Under the pieces are notes generated by a model. It was not told where the DNA came from. It did not search any database and saw only the letters and a list, made by a program, of their open reading frames with translations. This document shows positions 34,297 through 43,294 of a stretch of DNA of 64,000 bases, piece after piece. The first letter of the stretch is position 1. Each line of letters opens with the position of its first letter. This stretch comes from Candidatus Eisenbergiella merdavium (GTDB lineage: Bacteria > Bacillota > Clostridia > Lachnospirales > Lachnospiraceae): the NCBI GenBank assembly GCA_019119595.1, contig DWWS01000031.1:31109-95108 (forward strand), read 5' to 3'. A program made the translations under genes and the position numbers.

Positions 34297-34386
34297 ATGA
34301 CATATCTGTTGATACAATTTTCTGCCTGAAAAGGATATTCCGACGTGCGTATCTTGTTTGACAAATGTTTCGGTTTGGAGGTAAAT

Positions 34387-35982
34387 ATGCTTTTTCGAAG
34401 AATACTGATTGTGGATGACGAACCGATTCAGAGGGAAGGACTGGTCGGGATCATGAAAGGGATTGTTCCGGAGGCGGAGGTGATCGCCTGCCGTGATGGG
34501 GAGGAAGCCTGGAACGCCTGTCTGGAATATCAGGGGAGAATAGAGCTTATCCTCACAGATATCTGCATGCCGGGGATGGATGGGGTGGGCCTGATCCGGA
34601 AAGTATCCGAAAAATATCCTGGAATCAAAATGGTATTTATCAGCGCGTACCAGGAATTTGAATATGCGAGGAACGCCATCCGCTACGGTGTGAAGGATTA
34701 CCTGCTCAAGCCCTTTCGCGTCCAGACGGCCGGAAAGCTTCTGGAGCGGATCAACAGAGAGCTGGAGGAGGAGCTGGACGAGCAGCGCAGGCAGGGGCGG
34801 ATGAAGAGCTTCATGGAAAATGAGGAGAGAAAAAAACAGCTGAAGGAGCTGTTCCTTGAGCGGAGAAAAGGACAGGAGCTGGAAGAAGGGCTAAAGGAGA
34901 GATTGGATGGAAGCGGGACCGTATGTGTAGTCCGCTGGAAGTTGGCGTCAGAAGGAAGCAGAACGGGATATGGGAGTCGGATTCTGGCAGGGCGTCAGGA
35001 GAAGCTGCTGGAAGAACTTTATGGAGAATTCCCGGAGGCCTGTTTTCTGGAACAGGAGCGCGGGCCTGATGAGACGGAACGCAGGATGATTCTGCTGCAG
35101 ACAGGTGAGATGGAGCAGACGGCGGGTATTCTGCAGCGGCTTCTGGACAGGATGAAGGAGAAGGGAATTGTATTCTGGGCCGGAGTCTCTGCGCAGAAGG
35201 CCTGTCTGCTTCAGGAGGCCGCGGACGCATTCCGGCAGGCAGAGGAGGTTCTTGCTTTCTTTTTTTATATGCCGCAGGAAGGGGCGATATTTCTCTGGGA
35301 CGATATGCAGTCCATGCTGGATCGGCCCATGATGTCCATTTCCTCATGGGAAAAGGAGCTCAAAACTGCTGTCCGTACCGCAGACGAAAGGGGGAGAAGA
35401 GAATGCCTGAAAAAACTGGAGGGAGCGCTGTACGCGCAGGAATATGTGCTGCCTGCGAAGATCAAGCACCGGATTTCATCCATGATCGTATCCATTCTGA
35501 AGGATGCGGAGGGGATGATCAGCCAGCAGGAATACGATCTTCTTCTGAACGAAGCGTATGAGTTATACGGAAAATGCGATTCATTCAGACAGCTTTTTAA
35601 TATTTCAGAGGAAATAACGAAGAAAATATCCCTTCATCTGATGAACAGAACGGAGGATTTTGATGCGGTGGAGCAGTGTATCTCTTATATCAGAGAACAC
35701 ATGCAGGAGGATCTGTCTCTGCAGTCGCTGGCGGATCTGGTACATTTCCATCCCACTTATCTGTCGGCCCGGATCAAGGAAAAAGTGGGATTGAGCTACA
35801 GCAATTTCATTCTGTCAGTACGCATGGAGGAGGCCGGGCGTATGCTGACAGGGACGGACTGGAAGGTTCTTTCGATCGCGCAGAAATGCGGATTTAAGGA
35901 CAGCAGTTATTTTAACCGGATATTCCGCAGGGAGTTTGGAATGTCTCCGGAGCAGTACAGAAAGGCGCACAGGTCATGCTAA
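34387..35982 (+). CDS. YesN-type response regulator (receiver plus AraC domain), module 2
   Basis: The 531-residue protein has a receiver domain (ILIVDDEPIQREG; phospho-acceptor Asp58 in LILTDICMPGMDG; DYLLKPF), a long charged, probably coiled-coil middle part rich in Glu/Arg (residues ~125-420), and a C-terminal AraC domain (LSLQSLADLVHFHPTYLSARIKEKVG; SIAQKCGFKDSSYFNRIF). GGAGGTAAAT precedes the ATG at 34387, chosen over 34345. It overlaps the kinase start by 7 bases. Its target is probably the binding-protein promoter at 37841. Confidence 0.92.
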   Translation: MLFRRILIVDDEPIQREGLVGIMKGIVPEAEVIACRDGEEAWNACLEYQGRIELILTDICMPGMDGVGLIRKVSEKYPGIKMVFISAYQEFEYARNAIRYGVKDYLLKPFRVQTAGKLLERINRELEEELDEQRRQGRMKSFMENEERKKQLKELFLERRKGQELEEGLKERLDGSGTVCVVRWKLASEGSRTGYGSRILAGRQEKLLEELYGEFPEACFLEQERGPDETERRMILLQTGEMEQTAGILQRLLDRMKEKGIVFWAGVSAQKACLLQEAADAFRQAEEVLAFFFYMPQEGAIFLWDDMQSMLDRPMMSISSWEKELKTAVRTADERGRRECLKKLEGALYAQEYVLPAKIKHRISSMIVSILKDAEGMISQQEYDLLLNEAYELYGKCDSFRQLFNISEEITKKISLHLMNRTEDFDAVEQCISYIREHMQEDLSLQSLADLVHFHPTYLSARIKEKVGLSYSNFILSVRMEEAGRMLTGTDWKVLSIAQKCGFKDSSYFNRIFRREFGMSPEQYRKAHRSC

Positions 35983-37808
35983 AGAAAATCAGCAGAAGGC
36001 TGCTTTCCATCGGCTTCCGACAGAGGATCGCATTCCTTCTGATCATGTTCACGCTTGTTCCGTCTGCTGTCATTCAGCAGGCGGTACAATATATTTATGA
36101 GGATCAGATCATCCGGAATGCTTCGGAAGCCGTCTATTCCGTTGTCGCGGCAAATGACAATACCATTTCGACGATTCTGGAGCAGGTGGAAGATACGTCG
36201 CAGCTGATGCTGAATGACGAAAGCTATTATAATGCATTTGCGGACATTGTGGACGGGACGGTTTCTGATTTTATGAAATGCGATCGGGAGATCACGCTGA
36301 AGCTTGCCAGGGAATTTACGACGCAGAATTATGTGTTTGAGACCTATCTCTATACACAGGACTGGCTTTATGGGGAAAGCGGGACAATGTCGGCTTCCCT
36401 GGACGGGCTTTCCGGCTCCGGACTGATACAGATGGCGGAGGAAAAGAACGGAAAGGTATGCTGGACTGCCGGATATGATTTTGGGGAGGCGATTGCCTCC
36501 TCCTATCTGCTGCAGAAGGAATTCTATGAGTATCAGTATCCCATCACGATGCTCCGAAAGATGGATTTTCAGTATAATAACCAGTCCGAATATAAAAGAC
36601 TGTCCAGCATGGGAGCCTGTCCTATCCTGTTCGTTTATCTTTTGGAAGAGGATCTTCGCGGTCTGTATGAGAACAGCGTGGAGTATGAAGGAAGTCTGTA
36701 CGGAATCGCAGATGAAAACGGAAGGGTGGTTTCCTCAGATAACGACAGCTTTACCATCGGCTCTTACCTGCCGGAGGTCATCCGGAAATACGCGGGAAGG
36801 GAGGGATATGAAAACTGTGCTTTGGACGGCAGGGAATATCTGATCTGCTTTCATACGCTGGAGAGTCCTGCCTGGTTTTCCTACTGCCTTGTTCCCATGG
36901 ACACCCTTTTAAAGGATACCATTCAGAAAACAAGACAGTCTCAGTTGCTCCTTCTTGGGATATTCATGCTTCTGTCCGTCGCCGCGGCCATCCTTTTTTC
37001 CAAAACGATCACAAGGCCGGTGCGGAATCTGATGGAAGCATCCCGCCGGGCGGCAACAGGGGATTTCCGCGCGGATACCCCGGTTCCTATGGAAAGGGAA
37101 TTTCGCATGCTGACGGAAAGCTTTAACCACATGGAGAAAGAAATCTCAAGCCTGATCCATGAAAATTATGAAATCCGTCTGCAGGAGAAGGAAACCAGGC
37201 TCAAAATGCTGTCCATCCAGATCAATCCCCATTTTCTGTACAATACTCTGAATACCATAAATATGCTTGCTATCAGAAACGGGGATACGGAAACCTCCGA
37301 TCTGATCGTGAGCCTTTCCGAGATGCTTCAGTATTCTTTGAAAAACAGTGAGGATAAGATACGGCTGGAGGAAGAGATGGAGTGGCTCTCCAACTATCTG
37401 TATATCATGACGAGAAGGTATGAAAATGTTTTTCGGACGGAAATGGATATTGATGAGGAGCTGATGGAATGCATGGTGCCCAAATTCTTTCTGCAGCCTC
37501 TGGTGGAAAATGCGATCCGTCATGGCTTTAAAGGCGTCAGGTCGGGAGGGCTGCTCCGGATCGCTGCCTGCAGGGAGGGGGAAAGCATTCACTTTCAGGT
37601 ACAGGACAACGGAAGGGGGATGGATCAGGAAACAGCACGCCGTCTGATCGCACAGGAGGAATATCCGGAAGGCAGTGACGATGGCATCGGTCTGTCGAAC
37701 GTTTTCAGACGTCTGGTGTTAAGCTATGGAGAACGATGCCGGATATGTGTGGACTCCGCACCGGGAAAGGGAACCCTTCTGCATTTGTATCTTCCCTGTG
37801 AGCTTTGA
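35976..37808 (+). CDS. YesM-type sensor histidine kinase, module 2
   Basis: The 610-residue kinase has a first membrane helix at about 17-38 (IAFLLIMFTLVPSAVIQQA), an extracellular sensor of ~280 residues, a second helix near 322-342 (LLLLGIFMLLSVAAAILF), HAMP (TRPVRNLMEASRRAATGDF), the phospho-accepting histidine in INPHFLYNTLNTINML near residue 419, and the ATPase domain (LVENAIRHGFKG; QDNGRGMD). The order regulator then kinase is opposite to module 1 and the sensor domains differ clearly, so the two modules probably answer to different sugars. Confidence 0.93.
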   Translation: MLKKISRRLLSIGFRQRIAFLLIMFTLVPSAVIQQAVQYIYEDQIIRNASEAVYSVVAANDNTISTILEQVEDTSQLMLNDESYYNAFADIVDGTVSDFMKCDREITLKLAREFTTQNYVFETYLYTQDWLYGESGTMSASLDGLSGSGLIQMAEEKNGKVCWTAGYDFGEAIASSYLLQKEFYEYQYPITMLRKMDFQYNNQSEYKRLSSMGACPILFVYLLEEDLRGLYENSVEYEGSLYGIADENGRVVSSDNDSFTIGSYLPEVIRKYAGREGYENCALDGREYLICFHTLESPAWFSYCLVPMDTLLKDTIQKTRQSQLLLLGIFMLLSVAAAILFSKTITRPVRNLMEASRRAATGDFRADTPVPMEREFRMLTESFNHMEKEISSLIHENYEIRLQEKETRLKMLSIQINPHFLYNTLNTINMLAIRNGDTETSDLIVSLSEMLQYSLKNSEDKIRLEEEMEWLSNYLYIMTRRYENVFRTEMDIDEELMECMVPKFFLQPLVENAIRHGFKGVRSGGLLRIAACREGESIHFQVQDNGRGMDQETARRLIAQEEYPEGSDDGIGLSNVFRRLVLSYGERCRICVDSAPGKGTLLHLYLPCEL

Positions 37809-37840
37809 AAAATATCTTGGAATTCTCCTGTTTTCTTGGA

Positions 37841-37879
37841 AATGTACAATGGATGAGCAAAAATGTGCAATGGTACAAT
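37841..37879 (+). promoter_or_regulatory. 21-bp-spaced direct repeats abutting a -10 box ahead of the module 2 binding protein
   Basis: AATGTACAATGG (37841) and AATGTGCAATGG (37862) are 11/12 identical and exactly two helical turns apart. The second ends one base before TACAAT (37874). The -35 region is thus filled by the repeats instead of a normal -35 box, the layout of promoters activated by AraC-type proteins. The regulator encoded 2 kb upstream is the natural candidate. Confidence 0.6.
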
Positions 37880-37931
37880 GAGTATGCACAGAGGAGAAAA
37901 ATAAAGGCTGTGCAGAAAGGGGAAATAGCTT

Positions 37932-39359
37932 ATGGGAAAGAAAAAGGTATTAAGTATTCTGCTTGCAGGAGCGATGGCGTTCTCTGCGGCGGCATGCGGC
38001 TCGGATACGGGGACGGCTTCAGGAGGAGCTGAGACGGACGGCAACGGGAGCCAGGGACAGGCGGACGCCGTACAGGAGCAGGATCAGGCTGCGGACGACG
38101 GGGAGCGCATTGAAATTCGTTTCACCGAGTGGGACGGCGGCGACACCCTGGCCGTATATGAAGAGATTGCGGAAAATTTCAACAATTCTCAGGATGAGAT
38201 TCATGTAACAGTCATGAATATCCCGGATGAATATGACACAAAGATCACGTCTATGATTGCCGGAAACGATATTCCGGAAATCTGTTGTCTTAACGCGGAT
38301 ACACTGATGTATCAGTATGCGGAGCAGGGAATTGTTCTGAACCTGCTGGATTTTATTGAAAACGATGCGGACTTCGATGCGGATAATCTGATGGATCAGT
38401 TTAAATTCATGATGACAGAGGATTATATGGCAGGCTATGGTATTGGCTCGGAGAATATCTGTATGTTCTATAATCCGGCTCTGTTTGAGAAGTACGGCGT
38501 TCAGGCGCCTCCGGCAAGCTATGAGGAGGCCTGGGACTGGGATACATTCGTAAATGTGTGCCAGCAGCTCACGATCGACGCAAACGGAAATAATGCCCTC
38601 AGCCCCGATTTTGATCCGGAAAACATCGAAGTGTACGGAATCAGCATCAGCAAATGGTGGGCAGGCTATATGCCGTTCATCCTGTCTCTCGGCGGAAACT
38701 ATCTGACAGAGGACGGAACCGGAATCGGATATGCGGAGGAGGCAGGTGTCACCGCGCTGCAGAATCTTGCGGATCTGATCTATAAATATCATGTGGCGCC
38801 CACTCCTACCGTGAGCGAGACCATGCCCGGCTTATCCGAATCCATAGCGACCGGCAGAGTGGCGATGGCCTTCGACGGACAGTGGACGAACGCCACGCTG
38901 ATGGCGGACGGTGTGGAATATGCTGTGGCTGCAATGCCCAAAATGGGAGATACACCCGCAACGGTCATGACCTATGGCGGACTCAGCATCATGAACACGG
39001 ATAAAAAGGATGCCGCATGGGAATTCATGAAGTATCTTCTTTCCGAAGGCGCCTGCCAGCCTCTGTATGAGTCCGGACTGTGGCTGCCTGTAACCAGCTC
39101 TGAATTTACGGATGACTATGTGCAGACCTTTATCACGGACGCACACCCGGAGAATTATTATGAAGCGATCGTAAAGCCGCAGCTGGATGGAACCGCACAG
39201 CCTTCCTGTGCCGCGACGGTAAGGAATTTTGCAAAGATCAACGATATTCTTGATCCGGCTCTGGACGATCTGTGGGCAGGAGAAAAAACGGCTCAGGAAT
39301 GTATTGATTCAGTGAAGGATACAGCCAATGCGCAGGTGCAGGGCTGGTTTGGAGAATAA
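37932..39359 (+). CDS. Sugar-binding lipoprotein of ABC transporter, module 2
   Basis: The 475-residue family 1 solute-binding protein has a lipoprotein signal peptide with lipobox SAAAC (Cys22), a low-complexity linker (GTASGGAETDGNGSQG), and the binding fold (EIRFTEWDGGDTLAVYEEIAENFN; EIHVTVMNIPDEYDTKITSMIAG; tail VKDTANAQVQGWFGE). AAAGGGGAAATAGCTT precedes the ATG. It has its own promoter region and is followed by a hairpin that may let it be made in excess over the permeases. Confidence 0.94.
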   Translation: MGKKKVLSILLAGAMAFSAAACGSDTGTASGGAETDGNGSQGQADAVQEQDQAADDGERIEIRFTEWDGGDTLAVYEEIAENFNNSQDEIHVTVMNIPDEYDTKITSMIAGNDIPEICCLNADTLMYQYAEQGIVLNLLDFIENDADFDADNLMDQFKFMMTEDYMAGYGIGSENICMFYNPALFEKYGVQAPPASYEEAWDWDTFVNVCQQLTIDANGNNALSPDFDPENIEVYGISISKWWAGYMPFILSLGGNYLTEDGTGIGYAEEAGVTALQNLADLIYKYHVAPTPTVSETMPGLSESIATGRVAMAFDGQWTNATLMADGVEYAVAAMPKMGDTPATVMTYGGLSIMNTDKKDAAWEFMKYLLSEGACQPLYESGLWLPVTSSEFTDDYVQTFITDAHPENYYEAIVKPQLDGTAQPSCAATVRNFAKINDILDPALDDLWAGEKTAQECIDSVKDTANAQVQGWFGE

Positions 39360-39388
39360 GCCTGGCCTGTGAATGGCCCGCAAAGAAG

Positions 39389-39422
39389 ATGGAGCTGCCG
39401 CAGAACTGGCGGTCAGCTCCAT
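39389..39422 (+). other. Stable hairpin between binding-protein and permease genes
   Basis: ATGGAGCTG-CCGC pairs with GCGG-(T)-CAGCTCCAT, 13 pairs with one bulge. No T-run follows. Such hairpins after binding-protein genes commonly protect the upstream mRNA and lower permease expression. Confidence 0.55.
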
Positions 39423-39451
39423 TCTGCGGTATTCGGAAGGAGAGATGGAAT

Positions 39452-40363
39452 GTGAAGAAGGAAAAAAGAGTATGGAAAATGGAAACCGTCAGCAATCTGG
39501 TGGGCTGGGGTTTCGCGCTTCCCGCAGTCCTGGGTTTTCTGATCCTGAATCTGATTCCCATGCTGCTGAGCGCCTATTACAGCTTTTGCGACTATGGGAT
39601 AGTAGGAACGCCGGAATGGATCGGTCTGGACAATTATATCGCCCTGTTTACGGGAGAACAGACGACCTTCTGGATATCGGTCCGGTGTACGCTTCTGTAC
39701 GCTATCATGGCGGTTCCTGCAAATCTGGCGTTTGCCTTCGCCATTGCGATCCTGCTGAACCGGGACATGGTGGGAAGAGCCTTCTTCCGCTCGCTCTTTT
39801 ACCTTCCCTGCATCCTGCCGGCGGTGGCGTCCAGCTTTGTCTGGATCCTTTTGATGAATCCGGATTTTGGACTGTTTAATATGATACTGGATTTCCTGCA
39901 TCTTCCGGAAAGTCAGTTTTTCTGGGGAAAGGACAGTGTGCTCCCATCCATTGTTTTTATGGGTATCTGGTCCACCGGCTCCACGCAGGTCATTTTCCTC
40001 GCAGGACTTCAGGACATTCCAAGAGTATATTATGAGGCGCTGGAGATCGACGGAGGGAACGCCTGGCACAAATTTCGGCATATCACGCTGCCTCTGATCT
40101 CGCCCACCATGTTCTTTAATCTGGTCATGGGGATCATTGGCGCGCTTCAGGTATTCGGGCAGGCATACATCATCACGGAAGGCGGGCCCAACAATGCGTC
40201 CCTGTTTTACGTCTACAACCTGTGGAGAGAGGCCTTCCGATATATGGAGATGGGAACGGCGTCCGCAATGGCCTGGATCCTTTTCCTGGTGGTGCTTGTA
40301 CTGACGGTTTTTGTCTTTAAAACATCCAATAAATGGGTGTATTATGAAGGAGGGAACAGCTGA
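39452..40363 (+). CDS. CUT1 sugar ABC transporter permease, module 2 (MalF-like)
   Basis: The 303-residue protein has about six helices, beginning GWGFALPAVLGFLILNLIPMLL, and the EAA-loop YEALEIDGGNAWHKFRHITLPLI. The start is taken as the GTG at 39452, with AAGGAGAG seven bases upstream; the ATG at 39389 in the ORF track lies in the hairpin and gives an un-family-like N-terminus. An ATG at 39482 is a weaker option. It overlaps the next permease by one base. Confidence 0.9.
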   Translation: MKKEKRVWKMETVSNLVGWGFALPAVLGFLILNLIPMLLSAYYSFCDYGIVGTPEWIGLDNYIALFTGEQTTFWISVRCTLLYAIMAVPANLAFAFAIAILLNRDMVGRAFFRSLFYLPCILPAVASSFVWILLMNPDFGLFNMILDFLHLPESQFFWGKDSVLPSIVFMGIWSTGSTQVIFLAGLQDIPRVYYEALEIDGGNAWHKFRHITLPLISPTMFFNLVMGIIGALQVFGQAYIITEGGPNNASLFYVYNLWREAFRYMEMGTASAMAWILFLVVLVLTVFVFKTSNKWVYYEGGNS

Positions 40364-41211
40364 TGGTCAGAAGAAAAAATGCAGGATATTATGTGAGAAG
40401 GTCGCTTTTTTATCTGATCGTAGGACTCCTTGCACTGGTGTGCGTGATACCGCTTTACTGGATGGTGCGCTCCTCTTTTATGAAAAACACGGAAATCTAT
40501 ATCATGGATCCGTTCATTTTCTGGCCAAAGGAGATGATCTGGGAAAATTATGCGGATGCGGTAAAGGCTGCAAATTTCGGAACCTATGCCATCAATACAA
40601 TCATCATTGTAGCAGGATGTCTGGCGGGAACGCTCCTGACCTCCTCGATGGCGGCTTATGCCTTTTCGCGGGTAAAGTGGAAGGGAAGGGGCTTCTGCTT
40701 TGCCATGGTGCTTACCACCATGATGCTTCCCTCTTCCGTCACGCTGATCCCACAGTTTTTGATCTGGAGGAATTTTCGCATGGTGGACACCTTCTGGCCC
40801 CTGATCCTGCCCTCGTTTCTGGGCGGAGGAGCCTTTAACATCTTCCTCCTGAGGCAGTTTTTCCTTGGGATTCCCTCGGAGCTTGATGAGGCGGCAAGGA
40901 TCGACGGCGCGAATGCCATGCAGATTTTCTTTAAAATCATTTTGCCGTTGTCCAGATCCGCCATGATCGTGGTCGGACTGTTCACCTTCCTGAATAACTG
41001 GAACGATTTCTTCGGGCCGATCATTTATCTGAACAGCAAGGAGCATTATACGCTGGCACTGGGGCTGCTGCAGCTGAAGGGGGACTATTCCACCAAATGG
41101 AACCTGATGATGGCGGGCTCCACGATTGTTGTCGCTCCCTGTATCCTTCTCTATCTGGTGGGACAGAAATATCTGATCGAGGGGATTTCCATGACGGGGC
41201 TGAAAGCTTAA
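40363..41211 (+). CDS. CUT1 sugar ABC transporter permease, module 2 (MalG-like)
   Basis: The 282-residue permease starts with SLFYLIVGLLALVCVIPLYWMV, has about six helices and the EAA-loop DEAARIDGANAMQIFFKIILPLS. AAGGAGGGAACAGCTG precedes the ATG, which overlaps the previous stop (TGATG). As in module 1 no ATPase gene is present. Confidence 0.93.
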   Translation: MVRRKNAGYYVRRSLFYLIVGLLALVCVIPLYWMVRSSFMKNTEIYIMDPFIFWPKEMIWENYADAVKAANFGTYAINTIIIVAGCLAGTLLTSSMAAYAFSRVKWKGRGFCFAMVLTTMMLPSSVTLIPQFLIWRNFRMVDTFWPLILPSFLGGGAFNIFLLRQFFLGIPSELDEAARIDGANAMQIFFKIILPLSRSAMIVVGLFTFLNNWNDFFGPIIYLNSKEHYTLALGLLQLKGDYSTKWNLMMAGSTIVVAPCILLYLVGQKYLIEGISMTGLKA

Positions 41212-41267
41212 AGAACACAAAAAAGGCGCTGCCTGGAGGCGGTATGAAGGTAAATTTGGAGGTAAAA

Positions 41268-43148
41268 ATGGAAAGGAAGAAAAACAGACAGATCTCCTGC
41301 CGGGATCTGGACATCACAGGAGGCTTCTGGCAGGAGAAGCAGCGGCTGTTCAGGGCCGTAACACTGAACGCGGTGTATGACCGGTTTGAGGAGACCGGAC
41401 GGTTTGAGGCGCTTAACTGCTCCTGGAAGGAGGGGATGCCGGACAAGCCGCATATTTTCTGGGATTCCGATGTGGCAAAATGGATCGAGGGAGCGGCGTA
41501 TTTCCTGCTGAAGCAGAGGGACGATGAGCTGGAAGCAAGGGTGGATGAGCTGATCAGCCGCATGGAAAGGCAGCAGTGGGAGGATGGCTATCTGAACAGC
41601 TATTTCACCACAGTAGAGCCGGAGGAAAGATTCCGCCGACGCACGGATCATGAGCTGTACTGCGCGGGTCATCTGATAGAAGCGGCCATCGCCTATGCGC
41701 AGGCCACAGGCAGGAAAAAGCTGCTTGCGATGATGGAAAAATATGTGGCGCTGATCGACCGCGTATTCAGGCAGGAGCATTCCGCAGCCTTTGATACGCC
41801 GGGACATGAGGAGATTGAGCTGGCGCTGTACCGGCTTTACGAATATACCGGGAAAGAAAGCTATTGCAGGCTTGCGGAATACTTTGTGGATACCAGAGGG
41901 ACAAGCAGCAGAGATGAAACTTATGATTTCGCCGATCAGGAGCACATGCAGTCCCATCTTCCGGTGAGGCGGCAGAAAACGGCGGAGGGGCACAGCGTAA
42001 GAGCGCTCTACCTTTATTGCGCCATGGCGGATCAGGCCAGGATCAGCGGAGAAGAGGAGATGGAGCAGGTCTGTCGGACCTTGTTTGAAAACATCACGCG
42101 AAAGAGAATGTACATCACCGGAGGCGTCGGCTCCACCCATCGGGGAGAATCCTTTACCTTCGATTATGACCTGCCCGAATATACCGCTTATAACGAGACC
42201 TGCGCTTCCATCGCGCTTGCCATGTTCTGCCGCAGGATGTGGCTGCTGGAGGCGGACGGAAGATACGCGGACTGCGCGGAACGGGCCATCTATAATACGG
42301 TTCTTTCCGGCGTATCCCTGTCGGGTGACAGCTTCTTTTATGAGAATCCCATTGCGGCAGACCCGGCAAGAAACGCCTTCAATGAATCAAGGGCCGAGGG
42401 CCTTCGGGAGCATCTGCCTATTTTAAGCCGGGTCAAGGTGTTCGGCTGCTCCTGCTGCCCGCCAAATCTGCTCCGCTTTGTAGGCTCCATTGCGGATTAT
42501 ATGTATTCCGTCTCCGGAAACACCATATATGCGCATTGCTACATGGATGCGGAAGGGGAGCTTGAGACAGACGCGGGAAAAGTAAGACTGAAGCAGGAGA
42601 CAGCATATCCCTTCGACGGAAGAATCCGTATTACCACAGAGACGGACTGCGCCTGTACCATTGCAGTGCGCATTCCCGCCTGGTCGGAGGGGTGGAAGCT
42701 GACCGTGAACGGAGAAAAGGTGGAGACGGTCCCGCAGAAGGGCTACCTGCCGGTGCACAGAGAATGGAAAAGCGGAGATTATCTGGAGCTTGAGCTGGAC
42801 ATGAAGATCCGCTTCTGGGAATCCAATCCCAGGGTGACTGATACCTGCGGAAGGATCGCGGTCACCAGAGGGCCTCTGGTATTCTGTGCGGAGGGAATCG
42901 ACAACGAGGACCTGCTGCTTAGAGATGTGCGTCTGGATCCGGAGCAGTCGGGAACGATCCGGATGAAGCCGTTTGAGGGAACCGTGCTTCCGGTGCTGGA
43001 GCTTGCTGGCACGGTGAGAAAACAGGAGGATGATCTGTATGTGAAGCCGGGAGCAGGCCGGAAAAGCGTCAGCCTGAAGCTGATTCCTTATTTTGCCTGG
43101 GCGAACCGGAGCGTTACGCAGATGAATACCTGGTTTCTGGAAGGATAA
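41268..43148 (+). CDS. GH127 beta-L-arabinofuranosidase
   Basis: The 626-residue protein matches GH127 throughout. By comparison with the Bifidobacterium enzyme HypBA1, the acid/base is Glu294 (THRGESFTFDYDLPEY), the zinc ligands are Glu310 and Cys312 (NETCAS) and Cys396-Cys397 (FGCSCCPPN), and Cys396 is the nucleophile, so every catalytic residue is kept. It releases L-arabinofuranose from imported plant oligosaccharides such as hydroxyproline-linked or arabinan-type chains. GGAGGTAAAA before the ATG at 41268 favours that start; the ATG at 41244 with GGAGGCGGT is also possible. It points to an arabinose-containing substrate for module 2. Confidence 0.93.
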   Translation: MERKKNRQISCRDLDITGGFWQEKQRLFRAVTLNAVYDRFEETGRFEALNCSWKEGMPDKPHIFWDSDVAKWIEGAAYFLLKQRDDELEARVDELISRMERQQWEDGYLNSYFTTVEPEERFRRRTDHELYCAGHLIEAAIAYAQATGRKKLLAMMEKYVALIDRVFRQEHSAAFDTPGHEEIELALYRLYEYTGKESYCRLAEYFVDTRGTSSRDETYDFADQEHMQSHLPVRRQKTAEGHSVRALYLYCAMADQARISGEEEMEQVCRTLFENITRKRMYITGGVGSTHRGESFTFDYDLPEYTAYNETCASIALAMFCRRMWLLEADGRYADCAERAIYNTVLSGVSLSGDSFFYENPIAADPARNAFNESRAEGLREHLPILSRVKVFGCSCCPPNLLRFVGSIADYMYSVSGNTIYAHCYMDAEGELETDAGKVRLKQETAYPFDGRIRITTETDCACTIAVRIPAWSEGWKLTVNGEKVETVPQKGYLPVHREWKSGDYLELELDMKIRFWESNPRVTDTCGRIAVTRGPLVFCAEGIDNEDLLLRDVRLDPEQSGTIRMKPFEGTVLPVLELAGTVRKQEDDLYVKPGAGRKSVSLKLIPYFAWANRSVTQMNTWFLEG

Positions 43149-43194
43149 AAAAAGAAGAACCCTCTGTGCCGTATGGAAGGTAACATGCTATAAT
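43148..43194 (+). repeat. 47-bp direct repeat, copy B (contains extended -10 promoter box)
   Basis: It is 44/47 identical to copy A at 33998 and in the same orientation. It begins at the last base of the GH127 stop codon and ends in TGC-TATAAT-G. It would drive the NUDIX gene 100 bases further on. Confidence 0.8.
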
Positions 43195-43219
43195 GAAGGC
43201 GTTCCGAAAGGAGCGCCTT
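43194..43219 (+). other. Hairpin directly after repeat copy B
   Basis: GAAGGCGTTCC pairs with GGAGCGCCTTC (11 bp, one G-T pair) around a GAAA tetraloop. It sits at the same place relative to the repeat as the hairpin after copy A but has a different sequence. Confidence 0.65.
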
Positions 43220-43294
43220 CTCCCGTGGGGAATGAATACAGAAAAGCAGAGAAACAGAGAAACAGAAAAAAGAAACAGAAAGGCGGATCTGTCC

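Noticed and set aside
39389-39451. ATG at 39389 as the start of the module 2 first permease
   Set aside because: It lies in the hairpin after the binding-protein gene and adds a non-family N-terminus; the GTG at 39452 has a good ribosome binding site.
23196-43219. Modules 1 and 2 as a recent tandem duplication
   Set aside because: The gene order, kinase sensor domains, regulator lengths (394 and 531 residues) and enzymes differ clearly; only the 47-bp element is near-identical.
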